From: KBS50 sp042666615
GTDB taxonomy: Bacteria; Actinomycetota; Actinomycetes; Mycobacteriales; Micromonosporaceae
Reading direction: 5' to 3'
DNA length: 64,000 nt
NCBI RefSeq assembly: GCF_042666615.1
Contig: NZ_JBHTDD010000004.1
Location: 124,001 to 188,000, forward strand
The notes below the pieces were generated by a model. The model did no database searches and was not told where the DNA came from. It was given only the letters and a program-made list of their open reading frames with translations. The first letter of the stretch is position 1. Each line of letters starts with the position of its first letter. This document shows, one piece after another, positions 1 through 7,328 of this stretch. A program made the translations under genes and the position numbers.

Positions 1-231
1 TGGTGAAGCGGCGCCACCCGATTCGGGTGAGCGCAAGGCGGGCCAGGTCGGATGTCCGTCTCGGCAATGGGGGAGAACGGACGCACGGTGAGATGATTGT
101 CGCGTGGGGTAGCGACTGTCGATCGGCGGGTAGCCGGTCGCCTGCGGGTTACCGATTATCGGCAGCGACCGGCGAGCCGATGGGTCCGGTCCATCGGCGG
201 GTCACCGGCTTGTCGGCGGCGGAGGTGGCGG

Positions 232-771
232 ATGGACCGGCAGGCGGCGGGCATCTTCGGCGGGATCGTGGCGGTCGGGCTGGGACCGGCTATCTGGCTC
301 GGCGCGCAACTCTTCCGGGTGGACCCGCCGCCGCCGCTGCCGTCGGTGGCGGTCACCGGAGTGCCGGAGGAGCCCCGGACCACCGTCCCGGGCGCCGCGT
401 CCGAACCGGCCGTGACATCGCGTCCGTCCGGTGCCGTCCACGGCGGCTCCGGGGCGGGCCCGTCCGCACATCCCGGCGCTCCGGCCGCGGCCGTCACCGG
501 AGGCCCGGTCGAGTCGCCCGGCGCGCCATCGAGGAGCCCGGGACCGACGTCGAACAACCCGTCGCCATCGAACAACCCGTCATCACCGAACAACCCGTCA
601 CCATCGGACGAACCCTCGTCACCGGTCCAGTCGTCCGACGGCCCGACCGATCCGGACGACGAACCCGAGGCGCCGGACGCCTCGGGTTCGCCCAGCGAGG
701 TGCCGTCCGGGACGGTGGGGCCATCACCGGGGGGCGGCCGGACGTCCAGCGGTCCGGCGAGGCAGTTCTGA
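232..771 (+). CDS. Membrane-anchored Pro/Ser-rich hypothetical protein
   Basis: 179 residues. A single hydrophobic segment lies at about residues 6-25 (starting GIFGGIVAVGLG), followed by a long low-complexity region rich in Pro, Ser, Gly and Thr. Near residues 100-125 there are repeated NNPS units (SNNPSPSNNPSS). The layout is one N-terminal anchor or uncleaved signal plus a disordered extracellular tail. The ATG at 232 is preferred because GGAGG lies 6 nt upstream; the frame stays open further upstream but without such a site. No enzyme motif is visible and I do not recognise a family. It converges on the next gene. The membrane topology is inferred from composition only. Confidence 0.5.
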   Translation: MDRQAAGIFGGIVAVGLGPAIWLGAQLFRVDPPPPLPSVAVTGVPEEPRTTVPGAASEPAVTSRPSGAVHGGSGAGPSAHPGAPAAAVTGGPVESPGAPSRSPGPTSNNPSPSNNPSSPNNPSPSDEPSSPVQSSDGPTDPDDEPEAPDASGSPSEVPSGTVGPSPGGGRTSSGPARQF

Positions 772-820
772 TCGCTCCGCCCGATCCTTCCGGGTACCGG
801 GTGCCGGTGTTGGAGATCCG

Positions 821-1252
821 TCAGTTGTCCAGTGGTGTCGCGGGGGAGCCGGGCCGGTCGACGTCGACGAACTCCACCTGGTCGCTCGAACCAAGGGCGG
901 CGTTGTCGCGGTCCATCGCCGAGCGGAGCGCCGTGCCGGCGGCCCAACCGATGACCGCACCGACGAGACCGGCGCCGATGACGTAGGTCCAGGGTAGGGC
1001 GGGCCGACGACCGGCGAGCGCGTCGAAGGCCAGGCTCGCCCGGTGCCACGCCTCGTCCGCGACGGCTCCGATCCGACCACGCGCCTCGTCGGTCAGGTCA
1101 CCGGTCGCGGACCGGGCTGAGCGGGCGGTGTCCTTGGCGGTGTCCTTGACGGTGTCGCCGGCGGCGTTGACCGCCGAGACCAGGTATTCCCAGGCCTGGT
1201 CGGCGATCCGCTCGGTCCTGCCCCGGCGGTCCAGCAGGTTGCTTCCGAACAT
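821..1252 (-). CDS. Membrane-anchored helical hypothetical protein (DUF883/YtxH-like layout)
   Basis: 143 residues. The first 90 are an amphipathic Ala/Asp/Arg-rich helix with near-repeats (VKDTAKDTARSARSAT). One membrane span follows, starting WTYVIGAGLVGAVIGWAAG and containing GxxxG-type small-residue spacing, and then an acidic tail. This resembles short DUF883/YtxH-type proteins that sit at the inner membrane, often under stress control; the resemblance is in layout, not a proven homology. The start at 1252 is supported by GAGGAGG 8 nt upstream; the longer open frame upstream lacks such a site. Function unknown. Confidence 0.6.
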   Translation of the reverse strand: MFGSNLLDRRGRTERIADQAWEYLVSAVNAAGDTVKDTAKDTARSARSATGDLTDEARGRIGAVADEAWHRASLAFDALAGRRPALPWTYVIGAGLVGAVIGWAAGTALRSAMDRDNAALGSSDQVEFVDVDRPGSPATPLDN

Positions 1253-1785
1253 CGGTGTTCCTCCTCGGCTGCCGAACGTCGCTGACCACATCGGACAGGG
1301 TGTCACGGCGTGGTTGCGGCTGCTCCAAACGACGTGCCCCGACACGGTCGGCCGCAAACTCGTGATCACCGCCGGGCCACGCCCTGCTGTGACGCTGGGT
1401 AAGGGTAACAGTACGATTCCAGTTGTTCTGTCCCGGGAGCCGATCGGGAGGATGTGGCGCGACACCGGGTTCCCGGATCGCCTGCGGAGGATCGAGTGGC
1501 TCACCGCCTCCCGGCGCCGGGGTGCCGCCGCAGATCGTGCCGGCCGGTCGTACTCCGCACGGACGGTGGCGGCGAGCGGCTAGGGTGGCATGCTGCGGGC
1601 AGGCGAGGAACGATCTCGGCCGCACGCGTGTTTTCTGGTGGGTTGTCCGAAAATATGCTGGCAATCTGCTGTGCGCCGAATAGATTGCTCGGCCGGGGGG
1701 TAGCGACCCGGGCGTCGGAGGAATACGCTCGGTCGCGGCCCGCGTACTAGAGGCGCCCGTTCTGAGGGCGAGTGGAGGTGCTCGC
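1253..1785. other. 533-nt intergenic region between divergent genes
   Basis: No convincing gene is visible on either strand; the open frames here have Arg/Pro/Gly-rich translations typical of shadow frames. The part at about 1625-1690 is noticeably more AT-rich than its surroundings and probably holds promoter DNA for the STAS gene. I could not assign -35 and -10 boxes with confidence. Confidence 0.4.
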
Positions 1786-2133
1786 GTGAGCCTGTTGATC
1801 AGCACGTCGATCCTGCCCGGTGGGATCGTGGAGATCTGTCCCGACGGTGAGATCGACGTCGACACGGCGTTCGAGGTACGCGAGGGCATCGCCGGCGTCC
1901 TTGCCAAAGGCCGGCCGACCCGAATCGAGCTGAACATGCGTCGGGTCAGCTTCATCGACTCGGTCGGCATCAGCGCCATGGTCGCGGGCTTCCAGATGGC
2001 CGAGGTCAGCGGCGTCAAGCTGGTCGTGACCGAGCCCAGCCGGTTCGTGCACCGGCAGCTGTGGGTGACCGGTCTGCTCGGTTTGTTCGGCGCGCCGGAG
2101 CCCTACTTCGCGGGGGCCGGCAGCGCCTCCTGA
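1786..2133 (+). CDS. STAS-domain anti-sigma factor antagonist
   Basis: 115 residues, the normal size for a single STAS domain of the SpoIIAA/RsbV type. The family loop carrying the phosphorylated serine is present as FIDSVGIS, with Ser59 as the expected site. Such proteins bind and neutralise an anti-sigma kinase when unphosphorylated, freeing a sigma factor of the SigB/SigF class. No partner kinase or sigma gene is adjacent, so it is an orphan in this window. The GTG start at 1786 has GGAGG 7 nt upstream. The family assignment is secure; the cognate sigma factor is unknown. Confidence 0.88.
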   Translation: MSLLISTSILPGGIVEICPDGEIDVDTAFEVREGIAGVLAKGRPTRIELNMRRVSFIDSVGISAMVAGFQMAEVSGVKLVVTEPSRFVHRQLWVTGLLGLFGAPEPYFAGAGSAS

Positions 2134-2139
2134 GCCACA

Positions 2140-2157
2140 GTCCCGACGGGCCGGGAC
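2140..2157. terminator. Short hairpin between convergent STAS and surE genes
   Basis: GTCCCG and CGGGAC form a perfect 6-bp stem around a 6-nt loop, in the 52-nt gap between two convergent stop codons. There is no T-run, as is usual for actinobacterial terminators. Weak on its own; position is the main argument. Confidence 0.35.
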
Positions 2158-2185
2158 GCCGCCTCGCTGCGGACGCCACGCACAG

Positions 2186-3022
2186 TCAGTCCAGGTCGGT
2201 GAGGTCCACCTCGGTCACCTCGGTGATCGCACGAATCGCGGTTACCGAGGCGTACCCCTGATTGAGCCAGGCCACGTCGGTGCCGGGCTCGATCTCGGCG
2301 CCGGTCTCCTCCAACGACGTCCGGACGAAGCCGCTGCCAGCCTCGGCCACGGTCATCTGCACCTGACCGAAGTCGGCAAGCGAGCCTCGTCGCAGGCCAC
2401 GCAGCCGCTCGTACGGCACGTCGGGTGTGTTCACGTTGAGCACCGACCCGGCGGGGGCCGCGATGAGCCGGGGCAGCAGATCCAGCGCCACCCGCGCGGC
2501 GGTCGACCAGTGCCGGGCGTGGTCGTGCACCTTGTTCGCGGCGGCCACGGCGGCCCCGCCGCTGGCCGCGGTCGCCTCCCCGGCGGACAGCACGTCGAGC
2601 GAGACCGCCACGGCGGAGCAACCGTTGGCGGCGGCGGTGCACGCCGCACCCACCGTCCCGGAGTGCAGCACCGCCCGGCCGGCGTTGGCGCCCCGGTTGA
2701 TGCCGGAGAGCACCAACTCGGGTGGCGGGCCGAACGCCCCGTGCAGGGCGATAAGCGTGATGAACCCGGGCGAGCCGGCCACCCCGTATCCGGTGACGCC
2801 GGGCAGGTCGTCGAACTGATGTTCCTCGACGACCACCTGCCCGTCCCGCTCCACGGCGGTCATCGCGGCGCTGGTGCCGCTGGCCTCCCGATGCGGTGCC
2901 GCGAGCACCACGTCCAGGCCACGCTCGACTGCCGCCCGGGCGAGCCACCGGATGCCCGGCGCGGTCACCCCGTCGTCGTTGGTGATCAACACCCGGGTAC
3001 GCCGTCCGGCTTCCGCGCTCAC
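2186..3022 (-). CDS. surE: 5'/3'-nucleotidase SurE
   Basis: 278 residues. SurE enzymes remove phosphate from nucleoside monophosphates with a divalent metal. The signature is intact: the N-terminal ITNDDG motif (Asp16 and Asp17 bind metal), REASGTS at about residue 45-51 as the phosphate-site serine loop, and SGINRGAN around 105-112. The GTG start overlaps the stop of the upstream PfkB-type kinase by four bases (GTGA), so the two are translationally coupled. A kinase and a phosphatase in one transcript suggests they act on related phosphorylated metabolites, which is inference. Length is normal for the family. Confidence 0.93.
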   Translation of the reverse strand: MSAEAGRRTRVLITNDDGVTAPGIRWLARAAVERGLDVVLAAPHREASGTSAAMTAVERDGQVVVEEHQFDDLPGVTGYGVAGSPGFITLIALHGAFGPPPELVLSGINRGANAGRAVLHSGTVGAACTAAANGCSAVAVSLDVLSAGEATAASGGAAVAAANKVHDHARHWSTAARVALDLLPRLIAAPAGSVLNVNTPDVPYERLRGLRRGSLADFGQVQMTVAEAGSGFVRTSLEETGAEIEPGTDVAWLNQGYASVTAIRAITEVTEVDLTDLD

Positions 3023-3993
3023 CGGTGCCGCTCCGCGAGTTCGTCGGCGGTCCTCCGGCCCTGGTCCCGCTCGGTCAGCGGGACCAGTTCCACCCGGTCG
3101 AGCAGGCCCTCCAGGGCGTCGGTGCGGCCCGTGCCGAGGCCGTGCCGGGTGACGTTCAGGGCACCGGCGGCGGCACCGGTGCGGACGGCCGTACGGATGT
3201 CGCCGCCCTTGGCCAGCACGGCGGCCACCCCGGCCGTCATCGAGTCGCCCGCGCCGCGCGGGTCGGCCGCTTCCAGCTTGGGCATCCGGACCTCCAGCAC
3301 CTCGTCCTCGATCAGGGCGAGCGCCGGCTCCCCGGCCCGGCTCACCACGACCGTCCTGGCACCCCGGCCGGCCATTTCCCGCATGGCCCGGGTCAGTTCC
3401 TCGGCGCTGTCGTCGTGGATCAGACCGTCACCCTGCAACTCCTCGTGGCTGACCTTCAAGAACGTCAGCTCCCCACTGTCCAGGACGGCCGACAGAAACG
3501 GCCCGGACAGGTCGGCCACCACCTGGCTGCCATTACCGCCCAGGTCGGCCGCGAGTCGGCGGTACATGTCGGCCGGTACCAGGGGCGCCTTCCCCGTGCC
3601 ACTGAGCACGCTCACCGGTGCGCGCAGTCCCTTGGCGAGGGCGAGGTTGTACAGCTCGTCCAGGTCGTGCCGGCCCAGCGGCGCGCCCGGCACGTCGGCG
3701 ATCTCCAGGCGCTTCCCGTCCCGCCGGTCGTGCACGTACCCGCCGCTGGCGGTGTCCCGCCGGATCATCGCGAGGTCGACCCCCTCGCTGGCCAGCAGCG
3801 GTTCGAGGACCTGGCCGATCTCGCCGCCCGCCGTGGCGCACAGCACCACCGGTACACCGAGCCTCATGATCATGCGCGCCTGCCAGACCCCCTGCCCGCC
3901 CGGATGCAGGTGGATCTCCACGTCGTCGGCGGGTTGGTCGACGGTGATCGTCAACTGGGGGGTGGGGGCGAAGACCATCGCATGCTCGTCCAT
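3019..3993 (-). CDS. PfkB-family sugar/nucleoside kinase (1-phosphofructokinase-like)
   Basis: 324 residues. The PfkB fold is clear: an N-terminal glycine motif (HPGGQGVWQARM) and the C-terminal ATP/anion-hole signature DPRGAGDSMTAG, whose second Asp is the catalytic base in the family. The N-terminal HPGGQG block is most like fructose-1-phosphate or tagatose-6-phosphate kinases, so a phosphosugar substrate is plausible, but no PTS gene is nearby and the context is surE. The start at 3993 is chosen because AAAGGA lies upstream at good spacing; the longer open frame has a shadow-like Arg/Pro-rich N-terminus. Substrate not determinable from sequence alone. Confidence 0.85.
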   Translation of the reverse strand: MDEHAMVFAPTPQLTITVDQPADDVEIHLHPGGQGVWQARMIMRLGVPVVLCATAGGEIGQVLEPLLASEGVDLAMIRRDTASGGYVHDRRDGKRLEIADVPGAPLGRHDLDELYNLALAKGLRAPVSVLSGTGKAPLVPADMYRRLAADLGGNGSQVVADLSGPFLSAVLDSGELTFLKVSHEELQGDGLIHDDSAEELTRAMREMAGRGARTVVVSRAGEPALALIEDEVLEVRMPKLEAADPRGAGDSMTAGVAAVLAKGGDIRTAVRTGAAAGALNVTRHGLGTGRTDALEGLLDRVELVPLTERDQGRRTADELAERHR

Positions 3994-4042
3994 GCGCCGG
4001 TTCCTTTCCCCGGTCAGGCGGGCGTATGCCGACAAGCTGACG

Positions 4043-5095
4043 TCAGGAGACCAACAGGGCCGTCCGGATCGCCAAGTCGCGGGCCGGGACGAGTCGGCGG
4101 ACCCGCGCCATCCGGTTGAGCACCCGGGCGGCGCGGGTGAGCCGTTGCGTGCTCGGCCGACGTCTCCGGTCGTACGTGGCCAGCCCGTCCGCCACCGACG
4201 GCGCCTCGACGAGACACTCGCCCAGCACCGCCGCGTCGATAAGCGCCTCGCACGCGCCGCGCCCGATGTCCGGGGCCATCGCGTGGGCGGCATCACCGAT
4301 GAGGGCGACGGTGCCGGCCACGAAGCTGGGCAACGGCCGAGCCAGGTCGTAGACGTCGTGCCGGAGGACCTCCTCCTCCCGGATGCCGGCCAGGACCTGT
4401 CGCACTCCGTCGTGCCAACCACCGAACCGGGCCCGGATCTCGTCGAGTTCGGCACCGGGGCGCCGGCCACCGGCCGGAGCGATCGCGGTGGCGTACCAGT
4501 TGGTCCGGCCGCTCTCCCGGGGGGTGATGCCGAACTTGCGGCCGGCCCCCCACGTCTCGCTCACCGTGTTGGTGCTGCCTTCGACGGTGCCCCGCCAGGC
4601 CGTCATACCGACGTACCGCAGCCCGGCTTCGGCGCCGAACAGGGTGGTGCGGGTCCGGCTGTTGATGCCGTCCGCAGCGACCACCACGTCGTACCGCTTC
4701 CGCAGGTCCGTCACGTCCGCCGTGACGCCGTACCGCACGATGTCTGCGGGCATGGCTCGGGTCAGCAGGTCCAGCAGGCCGGCCCGGGAGATCAATCGGA
4801 CCGTGTCGCCGGTGCGCCGGGTGACCTTGGGTACGTCGATGGTGCCGATCCGGCTGCCGTCGGGTCGCAGGAACACGCCGGCCTTCTGTTCGGCGCCCTG
4901 CGTGCGGACCACGTCACCCAGGTCGATCGTGTCCAGCGCGCGCAGGGCCTCCGGCCAGATGCCGAGCGCGGTGCCGATCAGCTCCGGCTCGACCGACCGC
5001 TCGTAGACCCGGACCTTCCATCCGGCCCGATGCATGGTGATCGCCATTGCCAGCCCGCCGATGCCGGCGCCGATGATCCCTACCGTCCGCGTCAT
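4043..5095 (-). CDS. FAD-dependent monooxygenase (PHBH-type, group A)
   Basis: 350 residues from the ATG at 5095. An N-terminal Rossmann motif (GIIGAGIGGLAMA) binds FAD. The mid-protein VVVAADGINSRTR is the family DG motif, and VALIGDAAHAMAPDIGRGA is the GD motif that contacts the FAD ribose. These place it with flavin hydroxylases that use NAD(P)H and O2 to hydroxylate small, often aromatic, compounds. An in-frame ATG 12 nt further upstream (5107) is possible. It is divergent from a TetR gene with a palindromic operator between them, so it is probably the regulator's target. Substrate unknown. Confidence 0.88.
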   Translation of the reverse strand: MTRTVGIIGAGIGGLAMAITMHRAGWKVRVYERSVEPELIGTALGIWPEALRALDTIDLGDVVRTQGAEQKAGVFLRPDGSRIGTIDVPKVTRRTGDTVRLISRAGLLDLLTRAMPADIVRYGVTADVTDLRKRYDVVVAADGINSRTRTTLFGAEAGLRYVGMTAWRGTVEGSTNTVSETWGAGRKFGITPRESGRTNWYATAIAPAGGRRPGAELDEIRARFGGWHDGVRQVLAGIREEEVLRHDVYDLARPLPSFVAGTVALIGDAAHAMAPDIGRGACEALIDAAVLGECLVEAPSVADGLATYDRRRRPSTQRLTRAARVLNRMARVRRLVPARDLAIRTALLVS

Positions 5096-5107
5096 GGGAC
5101 CCACCAT

Positions 5108-5131
5108 ACTACAGATGTAGTGTTGGCACTA
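5108..5131. promoter_or_regulatory. Palindromic operator between monooxygenase and TetR genes
   Basis: ACTACA and TGTAGT form a perfect inverted repeat with a 2-nt spacer (5108-5121). Overlapping it, TAGTG and CACTA form a second inverted repeat around TTGG (5118-5131). The site sits between the two divergent starts (5095 on minus, 5154 on plus), the normal place for a TetR operator that represses both genes. Assignment to this regulator is inference from position and symmetry. Confidence 0.65.
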
Positions 5132-5153
5132 TGGCTGTTGTAGGGTGACTGCC

Positions 5154-5714
5154 ATGTCATCGCGGCGGGAGCAGGTGATCGAGGCCGCCATCCGGGTGCT
5201 CGGTCGAGACGGCCTGCGCCAGCTCACCCACCGGGCGGTGGATGCCGAGGCCGGCGTGCCGTCCGGGACGACCTCCAACCACGTACGCACCCGGGACGCC
5301 CTGCTGCGGGCGGTCATCGAGCGACTGGGCGCGCTGGACCAGGCCGACTGGGAGCGGTTCGCCGGCGAGGTGTCACCAGGGGACCCGACAGAGCTGGCCC
5401 AGGCGCTGATCGAGGTGGTGCGGGGTGCGGTCGGGCCGGCGCGAGACCGCACGCTCGCCCGGTACGCGCTCGCGCTGGAGGCGGCGGTCCGCCCGGAGTT
5501 GCAGTCGCACATGCTGCGCGGCAGGGCGGACGTCCTCCGGTGGGCCGTGCCGTGGCTGCGCCGGGCCGGTTCGGCGCAGCCGGAGACCCACGCCCGGTTA
5601 CTGCTCGACTACCTGGACGGGGTGATCATGCACCAACTCTCGTTCCCGGAACCCGATTTCGACCCCGGACCCGGTGTCCGGACGCTCCTCACCGCCCTGT
5701 CCCGCACCCAGTAG
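5154..5714 (+). CDS. TetR-family transcriptional regulator
   Basis: 186 residues. The N-terminal helix-turn-helix begins SRREQVIEAAIRVL and continues through LTHRAVDAEAGVPSGTTSNH, a normal TetR DNA-binding domain. The remaining ~130 residues are the helical ligand-binding and dimer domain. The ATG at 5154 is preferred because AGGG lies 8 nt upstream; a GTG at 5145 is the alternative. Leu149 is encoded by TTA (5598-5600), a rare codon in GC-rich actinobacteria, where TTA genes can depend on the bldA tRNA. It probably represses the divergent monooxygenase and itself. Confidence 0.88.
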   Translation: MSSRREQVIEAAIRVLGRDGLRQLTHRAVDAEAGVPSGTTSNHVRTRDALLRAVIERLGALDQADWERFAGEVSPGDPTELAQALIEVVRGAVGPARDRTLARYALALEAAVRPELQSHMLRGRADVLRWAVPWLRRAGSAQPETHARLLLDYLDGVIMHQLSFPEPDFDPGPGVRTLLTALSRTQ

Positions 5715-5738
5715 CCCTCGCCCCCCGCCGGTGGCCCC

Positions 5739-5800
5739 GTCGATCTAGGGCAGATGGTTGTGATTGGAGATCAAAACGCGACCATCTGCCCTAGATCGAC
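5739..5800. repeat. 62-bp inverted-repeat element, copy 1
   Basis: Two perfectly complementary 20-nt arms (5739-5758 and 5781-5800; the left arm begins GTCGATCTAGGGCAGATGGT) flank a 22-nt loop. The stem can extend inward with G-U and G-C pairs. A nearly identical element lies in the opposite orientation at 36698-36759. Both copies sit between convergent genes. It may act as a bidirectional terminator or be a REP/MITE-like dispersed element. Confidence 0.85.
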
Positions 5801-5829
5801 AGGGGCATACGCGTCAGGGGCATACGCGT
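5800..5829. repeat. Two tandem copies of a 15-bp unit
   Basis: CAGGGGCATACGCGT occurs twice head to tail (5800-5814 and 5815-5829), directly abutting the right arm of the 62-bp element. It is downstream of the convergent peptidase gene and has no coding role that I can see. Confidence 0.7.
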
Positions 5830-5893
5830 GGGGAGGGCGTGCGACGGGGCGGCCGGCGCGGTGCGCCGACCGGCCGAGGTGGTCCGTCGCGGG

Positions 5894-6979
5894 TCAGTTC
5901 ATCGACAGGTGGACGTGGTTGGTGTGGTCGCTGGACGGGTCGCCGCCCGCGCCGCTGTAGGACTTCCAGCCGCTGCTCGGCAACCAGATCTCCTTGAACC
6001 AGATGACGTACAGCACGCCGAGCCGGTTGGCGTTCTTCACGAAGTACGCCGCCAGGTTGTTGCCGTAGGTGCGGTCGCCGCCAGTGGCCACGCCGCCGAA
6101 ACCGCCCTTCTGGGCGGCGAAGTCGCACGCCCGACCCTTCGGGTGCTCGCCCGATCCGCCGCTGCGGAAGCAGGAGACGAACCGGGTGAACCCGGCGGCC
6201 TTGGCCTGGTTCATGGCGTGCAACGTGCGTGGGGTGATGCAGCCCGAGGTCGTCGGGTCGTTGACGCTGCACGACTCGCTCGGCCACGAACCGTCGGAGT
6301 TGCGCGGCGCCGGCTTCGCCGAGGCGGACGACGTACCGCCGCTGCCGCCGGTGGACCGGGCTGAGCTGCCGGCGACGGCCAGGGCTCGTTCGGCCTGCTG
6401 TTTGCGCTTGGTCATCACGGTGAGCTGGGCGCGTTGCTCGGCGATCTCCCGGTCGACCGCGGCCTTCGCCTCGGTCTCGGCGTTGCGGGACTCGACCAAC
6501 GCGCGCAGCTGCCGGTCCTCGTTGGCCGCCACCGCTTCGAGCCGGGCGGCCCGGTCCATCAGTCCGTCCGGACCGTCGGAGTTCAACAGGGCGGTCACCG
6601 GGCCGAGCCGACCGGTGCGGTACGCGGTGTCGGCCAACTCACCGACCGTCTGGCTCCGGGTGGTCAACTCGGTTTCGATGGTGCCCAACCGGCTGGCCAG
6701 CTCCTGCTGGCGTTTGGTCGAGGCGTCGAGCTTGGCTTTCGCGTCGAGGAACCCCCGGGACGCCTCGTCGAGTTGTTTGCGGAGAGCGTCGGTGCCGCCC
6801 TCGTCATCGGTGCCGGGCGCGGCCTGCAGTCCGGCGACCGGGGGTGGTGCCGCGGCCGCTGCTACCGGCGTGGCGACGGCGAGTGCGAGTCCCGCGGCGA
6901 TCAGTGCCAGCACGGCGCGTACTCGGGAGCCGCGCTCGGGGGGCGTCAGTCGCGCGACGAAATGTCGAGCAGGTGCCAT
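5894..6979 (-). CDS. Secreted coiled-coil cell-wall peptidase under c-di-AMP riboswitch control
   Basis: 361 residues. An N-terminal signal peptide (hydrophobic VLALIAAGLALAVATPVA, ending near AAAAA) is followed by a long coiled coil (~residues 60-210), a Ser/Gly linker, and a C-terminal ~135-residue domain. That domain has the spaced His/Asp pattern GRACDF and DHTNHVHLSMN, matching actinobacterial ARB_07466/VanY-like peptidase-fold domains that cut cell-wall peptide bonds. The coiled coil is typical of RipA/CwlO-like hydrolases and probably docks to a membrane activator. The start at 6979 has AAGGA 6-7 nt upstream. The leader carries a ydaO-type riboswitch, which agrees with a wall-remodelling role. 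The exact bond cut is unknown. Confidence 0.85.
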   Translation of the reverse strand: MAPARHFVARLTPPERGSRVRAVLALIAAGLALAVATPVAAAAAPPPVAGLQAAPGTDDEGGTDALRKQLDEASRGFLDAKAKLDASTKRQQELASRLGTIETELTTRSQTVGELADTAYRTGRLGPVTALLNSDGPDGLMDRAARLEAVAANEDRQLRALVESRNAETEAKAAVDREIAEQRAQLTVMTKRKQQAERALAVAGSSARSTGGSGGTSSASAKPAPRNSDGSWPSESCSVNDPTTSGCITPRTLHAMNQAKAAGFTRFVSCFRSGGSGEHPKGRACDFAAQKGGFGGVATGGDRTYGNNLAAYFVKNANRLGVLYVIWFKEIWLPSSGWKSYSGAGGDPSSDHTNHVHLSMN

Positions 6980-6985
6980 GAACCA

Positions 6986-7112
6986 TCCTTCCGTCAGCCG
7001 CCGACCGGGTTAGCTGACGGGTTCGGGACGGAAGATCCCTACCGCTGACGCGGATGCACCCCAGGAACGTGGTTCCCCGGCTCGCGCGAGGCGATTAAGC
7101 GGCGGCCACCAC
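6986..7112 (-). ncRNA. c-di-AMP riboswitch (ydaO/yuaA leader)
   Basis: Reading the minus strand toward the peptidase start, the conserved ydaO blocks appear in order: GCCGCCGCTTAATCGC, CGGGGAACC, TTCCTGGGGTG, GCGGTAGGGAT, then CTTCCGTCCCGAACCCGTCA and GCTAACCCGGTCGGCGG. These match the actinobacterial class, which senses cyclic di-AMP and typically sits over resuscitation factors and cell-wall hydrolases. The element ends at the ribosome binding site region (ACGGAAGGA) just before the ATG at 6979. In Gram-positives ligand binding usually turns expression off. The boundaries are approximate. Confidence 0.88.
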
Positions 7113-7328
7113 CGGCGCCGGAAGGCACCTCCGGGTGGAGACCGCCGCCGAGTTTACGGGCGGTGACGGGGAATGGTGGCGGGGAGGTGCGGCGGGTCTG
7201 GCTAAATGTCCAATTAGTCCGGCTGATCCGGCGAAATTTAAGGCCCCATTAAAGCGATACGTGAACGGAGAGTAATGAATCGATCTCATCTCCGTGGCGG
7301 GGTGCGGTGCGGACGTGGGCCCTACGAC

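Noticed and set aside
2510..5143. Open frame of 877 codons on the plus strand
   Set aside because: It covers surE, the kinase and the monooxygenase in antisense. Its translation is Arg/Pro/Ser-rich without domains, whereas the minus-strand genes have clear motifs.
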